Below, piece by piece: positions 60,707 to 64,000 of a DNA stretch of 64,000 nucleotides. Location of the stretch: the NCBI RefSeq assembly GCF_900115265.1, contig NZ_FOVU01000003.1, positions 558,001 through 622,000 of the forward strand, written 5' to 3'. Origin of the DNA: Bradyrhizobium sp. Ghvi. GTDB lineage: Bacteria > Pseudomonadota > Alphaproteobacteria > Rhizobiales > Xanthobacteraceae. A program made the translations under genes and the position numbers. Each line of letters opens with the position of its first letter. Position 1 is the stretch's first letter. The notes beneath the pieces were generated by a model. The model saw nothing but the letters and a program-made list of their open reading frames with translations, made no database searches and was not told where the DNA came from.

Positions 60707-61867
60707 GTGTCCCGTCTCAAGATCCTGGCGCTGCTACCCCTGGCGGTTGCGCTCAGCGGCTGCAACTACATCGTGCTGGCGCCAGCCGGCGATATCGCGG
60801 CGCAACAGCGCGACCTCGTCATCATTTCCACCGTCCTGATGCTCCTGATCGTCGTCCCCGTGATGGCGCTGACGGTGCTGTTTGCCTGGCGCTACCGCCA
60901 GTCCAACAGCTCGGCCCGCTACGAGCCGGACTGGGATCACTCGACCAAGCTCGAGCTGGTGATCTGGTCGGCGCCACTATTGATCATCGTCTGCCTGGGC
61001 GCGCTGACCTGGATGGGGACGCATCTGCTCGACCCCTATCGCACGCTCGGCCGCATCCATGCCGACCGCGCGATCGACCAGTCCAAGGCGCCGCTCGAGG
61101 TCGACGTCGTCGCGCTCGATTGGAAGTGGCTCTTCATCTATCCGGATTACGGCATCGCCACCGTCAACGATCTGGCCGCGCCCGTCGATCGCCCGATCAA
61201 CTTCCGCATCACCGCCTCTTCGGTGATGAACTCGTTCTACATCCCCGCCCTGGCCGGCCAGATCTACGCGATGCCGGGGATGGAGACGAAGCTCCACGCC
61301 GTCGTGAACCACGCCGGCACTTACAAGGGCTTCTCCGCCAACTATAGCGGCGCCGGATTCTCCGGCATGCACTTCAGCTTCCAGGGCCTCGACGACAAGG
61401 GCTTCGATGCCTGGGTCGCGCAGGCCAAATCGGCCGGCGGCTCGCTTGGCCGCACTGAGTATCTCCAGCTCGAAAAGCCCAGCGAGAACGAGCCGGTGCG
61501 CCGCTGGGGCACGGTCGATTCCGATCTCTACCGCCTGATCCTCAACATGTGCGTCGAGACGGGCAAGATGTGCCAGAGCGAGATGATGGCGATCGACGCC
61601 AAGGGCGGCAACGGCCATGAGGGCCTGAACAACACCCTGCCGCTCTCCTACGACAAGTACGCCCGCCGCGGCAGCGCGTTCGGACCCGAGCCGAGCTTCA
61701 TCGCAGGCACCTGCACGCCGGATGCGCCGCAAGGCCAGACCACGGCCGCGATCAAGGCGCCGCTCGACCCCGCGCCGCTCGTCGGCGCCGGCCTGAAGCG
61801 GCCGACCTTCGCGCCGCTGAAGTCCTCGTCCTTCTTCCTCGGACAACGTCCCAAGTCAGACTCCTGA
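60707..61867 (+). CDS. cyoA: Cytochrome bo3-type ubiquinol oxidase subunit II
   Basis: 386 residues from GTG 60707. Lipoprotein signal with lipobox LSGC (Cys at about 20), two membrane helices ([44 protein letters not shown]), then a cupredoxin domain. The CuA ligands of cytochrome c oxidases are missing: at that place the sequence reads [16 protein letters not shown], as in quinol oxidases. Longer than E. coli CyoA (315) by a C-terminal extension ending [15 protein letters not shown]. First gene of the operon with cyoB and cyoC. Confidence 0.93.
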   Translation: MSRLKILALLPLAVALSGCNYIVLAPAGDIAAQQRDLVIISTVLMLLIVVPVMALTVLFAWRYRQSNSSARYEPDWDHSTKLELVIWSAPLLIIVCLGALTWMGTHLLDPYRTLGRIHADRAIDQSKAPLEVDVVALDWKWLFIYPDYGIATVNDLAAPVDRPINFRITASSVMNSFYIPALAGQIYAMPGMETKLHAVVNHAGTYKGFSANYSGAGFSGMHFSFQGLDDKGFDAWVAQAKSAGGSLGRTEYLQLEKPSENEPVRRWGTVDSDLYRLILNMCVETGKMCQSEMMAIDAKGGNGHEGLNNTLPLSYDKYARRGSAFGPEPSFIAGTCTPDAPQGQTTAAIKAPLDPAPLVGAGLKRPTFAPLKSSSFFLGQRPKSDS

Positions 61868-61892
61868 CGTCAGACTCCTAAAGAGATCCAGC

Positions 61893-63890
61893 ATGTCTCC
61901 TGATCTTCTCAAGTTCATTTTCGGCCGGCTCGGCTTCGATTCGCTGCCGATCCACGAGCTGATCCTCGTCGGCACCTTTGCAGTCGTCGCGCTCGGCGGC
62001 GTCACGCTGCTTGCAGGCCTGACCTACTTCCGCCTCTGGGGCTATCTCTGGCGCGAGTGGTTCACCACCGTCGACCACAAGCGCATCGGCATCATGTATA
62101 TGATTCTCGGCATCGTGATGCTGCTGCGCGGCTTCGCCGACGCGCTCATGATGCGGGCGCAGCAGGCGATGGCATTCGGCGGCTCGGAGGGCTTCCTCCC
62201 CGCCCATCACTACGACCAGGTCTTCACCGCCCACGGCGTGATCATGATCTTCTTCGTGGCGATGCCGCTGGTCACCGGTCTGATGAACTTCGTCGTGCCG
62301 CTGCAGATCGGCGCGCGCGACGTGTCATTCCCGTTCCTGAACAATTTCAGCTTCTGGATGACGGTCGGCGGCGCGGTGCTCGTGATGCTCTCGCTGTTCA
62401 TCGGCGAATTCGCCCGCACCGGCTGGCTGGCTTATCCGCCCCTGTCCAACATCGGCTACAGTCCTGATGTCGGCGTCGACTATTACATCTGGGGATTGCA
62501 GGTTGCAGGCGTCGGAACGACACTGTCCGGCATCAACCTGATCTGCACCATCGTCAAGCTGCGCTGCCCCGGCATGACCATGATGCGGATGCCGGTGTTC
62601 ACCTGGACCTCCCTCTGCACCAACATCCTGATCGTAGCCTCCTTCCCCGTCCTGACCGTGGTGCTCGCGCTGCTCTCGCTCGATCGCTACGTCGGCACCA
62701 ACTTCTTCACGAACGATTTCGGCGGCAGCCCGATGATGTACGTGAACCTGATCTGGATCTGGGGCCACCCCGAGGTCTACATCCTGGTTCTCCCCGCCTT
62801 CGGCATCTTCTCGGAAGTCACCTCGACCTTCTCCGGCAAGCGCCTGTTCGGCTACACCTCGATGGTCTACGCCACGGTCGTCATCACCATCCTGTCCTAC
62901 CTGGTCTGGCTGCACCACTTCTTCACGATGGGCTCGGGCGCCAGCGTCAACTCGTTCTTCGGCATCACCACGATGATCATCTCGATCCCGACGGGCGCGA
63001 AGATGTTCAACTGGCTGTTCACGATGTATCGCGGCCGCATCCGCTACGAGCTGCCGATGATGTGGACCATCGCCTTCATGCTGACCTTCGTGCTCGGCGG
63101 CATGACCGGCGTGCTGCTCGCGGTGCCGCCGGCCGACTTCGTCCTCCACAACAGCCTGTTCCTGATCGCACACTTCCACAACGTGATCATCGGCGGCGTG
63201 GTGTTCGGCGCGTTCGCCGGCATCAACTACTGGTTCCCGAAAGCGTTCGGCTTCAGGCTCGATCCGTTCTGGGGCAAATGCTCGTTCTGGTTCTGGGTCA
63301 CCGGCTTCTACATGGCCTTCATGCCGCTCTATGTGCTCGGCCTGATGGGCGTGACCCGCCGCCTGCGTGTGTTCGACGATCCTTCGCTTCAGATCTGGTT
63401 CGTCATCGCCGCGATCGGCGCCGGCCTCGTCTTTCTCGGCATCCTCAGCATGCTGATGCAGTTCGCCGTCAGCTTCCTCAAGCGCGAGCAACTCAAGGAC
63501 GTCACCGGCGATCCCTGGGATGCGCGCACGCTGGAATGGGCAACCTCGTCTCCCCCGCCGGACTACAACTTCGCCTTCACCCCCGTCGTTCACGACAATG
63601 ACGCGTGGTGGGACATGAAGAAGCGCGGCTATCAGCGTCCGCTCACCGGGTTCAAGCCGATCCACATGCCCAGCAGCACCGGCACGGGCATCATCCTCGC
63701 CGGCTTCGCTACCGCGATGGGTTTCGGCCTGGTCTGGTACATGTGGTGGCTGGCCGCGTTGAGCTTCATCGCGATGCTCGCCGTCGGGATCGGGCACACC
63801 TTCAACTATCACCGCGACTTCGATATTCCGGCTGACGACGTCATCCGGACCGAGGACGCGCGCACCAAACTGCTCGCCGGAGCCAAGTAA
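61893..63890 (+). CDS. cyoB: Cytochrome bo3-type ubiquinol oxidase subunit I
   Basis: 665 residues, almost the length of E. coli CyoB (663). Heme/copper ligands visible: TAHG for low-spin heme, [14 protein letters not shown] (CuB His and the His-Tyr crosslink), LHHFFTMG (two CuB His) and [12 protein letters not shown] (heme o3 and b His). The quinol-site residues of E. coli, Arg71, Asp75 and His98, correspond to [10 protein letters not shown] and PAHHYDQVF. Catalytic proton-pumping subunit reducing O2 with ubiquinol. 25 bp after cyoA. Confidence 0.96.
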   Translation: MSPDLLKFIFGRLGFDSLPIHELILVGTFAVVALGGVTLLAGLTYFRLWGYLWREWFTTVDHKRIGIMYMILGIVMLLRGFADALMMRAQQAMAFGGSEGFLPAHHYDQVFTAHGVIMIFFVAMPLVTGLMNFVVPLQIGARDVSFPFLNNFSFWMTVGGAVLVMLSLFIGEFARTGWLAYPPLSNIGYSPDVGVDYYIWGLQVAGVGTTLSGINLICTIVKLRCPGMTMMRMPVFTWTSLCTNILIVASFPVLTVVLALLSLDRYVGTNFFTNDFGGSPMMYVNLIWIWGHPEVYILVLPAFGIFSEVTSTFSGKRLFGYTSMVYATVVITILSYLVWLHHFFTMGSGASVNSFFGITTMIISIPTGAKMFNWLFTMYRGRIRYELPMMWTIAFMLTFVLGGMTGVLLAVPPADFVLHNSLFLIAHFHNVIIGGVVFGAFAGINYWFPKAFGFRLDPFWGKCSFWFWVTGFYMAFMPLYVLGLMGVTRRLRVFDDPSLQIWFVIAAIGAGLVFLGILSMLMQFAVSFLKREQLKDVTGDPWDARTLEWATSSPPPDYNFAFTPVVHDNDAWWDMKKRGYQRPLTGFKPIHMPSSTGTGIILAGFATAMGFGLVWYMWWLAALSFIAMLAVGIGHTFNYHRDFDIPADDVIRTEDARTKLLAGAK

Positions 63891-64000
63891 ATGACTGTTG
63901 CTGTCAATCCCTCGCAGACCGGCGAGCCGGTCTTCTACCTCGCCGACGAACATCCGCACCCAGAAGGCTACAGCACCTCGCTCGGCTTCTGGATCTATCT
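63891..64000 (+). CDS. cyoC: Cytochrome bo3-type ubiquinol oxidase subunit III (partial)
   Basis: ATG 63891 directly after the cyoB stop (TAA-ATG with no gap); about 36 codons visible before the window ends, beginning MTVAVNPSQTGEPVFYLADE and reaching SLGFWIYL at the start of the first membrane helix, as expected for CyoC. Called mainly by position in the cyoABCD order. Confidence 0.85.
   Translation, partial: MTVAVNPSQTGEPVFYLADEHPHPEGYSTSLGFWIY

Noticed and set aside
62325..63959. 544-codon open frame antisense to cyoB
   Set aside because: Composition is Glu/His/Arg/Asp-rich nonsense typical of the complement of a GC-rich membrane-protein gene; cyoB motifs on the + strand are unmistakable.

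Overview
The window looks like an ordinary chromosomal stretch of a soil/plant-associated alphaproteobacterium, most probably Bradyrhizobium or a close Nitrobacteraceae relative. This is inferred from the high GC, the many acyl-CoA and ABC-transport operons, the Omp25/RopB-type porin domain, the many small secreted proteins with signal peptides, and the palindromic repeats between genes. No insertion sequence, integrase, prophage gene or CRISPR array is visible. One tRNA gene (Arg, anticodon CCT) is present; there is no rRNA.

Layout. 1-2.3 kb: an ECF sigma factor (running off the left edge) with its YCII partner, then a protease-inhibitor-like protein. 2.3-7 kb: a nitrate/sulfonate/thiamine-precursor-type ABC importer in an operon with a 2-hydroxyacid dehydrogenase, divergent from a creatininase-family hydrolase. 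7-15.9 kb: housekeeping and envelope genes (a two-domain porin behind a Fur/Irr-like site, CNNM/CorC protein, PilZ protein, FMN glutamate-synthase-like protein, ferredoxin-NADP reductase, an orphan ATP-grasp ligase). 16-20.8 kb: an amino-acid binding protein paired with a dicarboxylate/amino-acid symporter, an MDR reductase and two small secreted cysteine proteins. 21-26.3 kb: an aromatic degradation cluster (FAD monooxygenase, aryl-CoA ligase, MarR regulator, GST-type isomerase, gentisate 1,2-dioxygenase) that together suggests CoA-dependent conversion of salicylate or a related aryl acid to gentisate and ring cleavage. Its two + strand transcription units share a 16-bp promoter/operator sequence.

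26.4-34.4 kb: a second SsuABC-like importer, an FAD oxidoreductase, a LysR regulator, an enoyl-CoA hydratase, a ketopantoate-reductase-like protein and a small hydrolase. 34.4-37.4 kb: a TetR regulator divergent from a Tat-signal SDR, then an acyl-CoA dehydrogenase; the SDR and the dehydrogenase each contain a one-position frameshift. 37.4-39.9 kb: a LysR regulator divergent from a three-gene DoxX / DsrE-like / TlpA module, in which the last two carry Tat signals; this is the best candidate here for an undescribed extracytoplasmic thiol or sulfur redox system. 39.9-49 kb: amidohydrolase, flotillin-like protein, tRNA-Arg, RraA-family protein, an AMP-ligase split by a third frameshift, small secreted proteins, a second ketopantoate-reductase-like protein, YidB-like and GlsB-like proteins.

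49-56 kb: an acyl-CoA catabolic region with two oppositely oriented units (SDR / ACAD-ACAD-enoyl-CoA hydratase, and branched-chain-type binding protein / enoyl-CoA hydratase / VOC protein). Near-identical 15-bp palindromes of the form TTCCGC-N3-GCGGAA lie in both control regions and suggest one regulon. 56-64 kb: a nuclease-like protein, an M48 lipoprotein protease, cytochrome c, an MHS-type transporter and the start of a cyoABC quinol oxidase operon, with a perfect 10-1-10 palindrome between the transporter and cyoA. Functional names come from recognised motifs and family resemblance read by eye; no database search was run.
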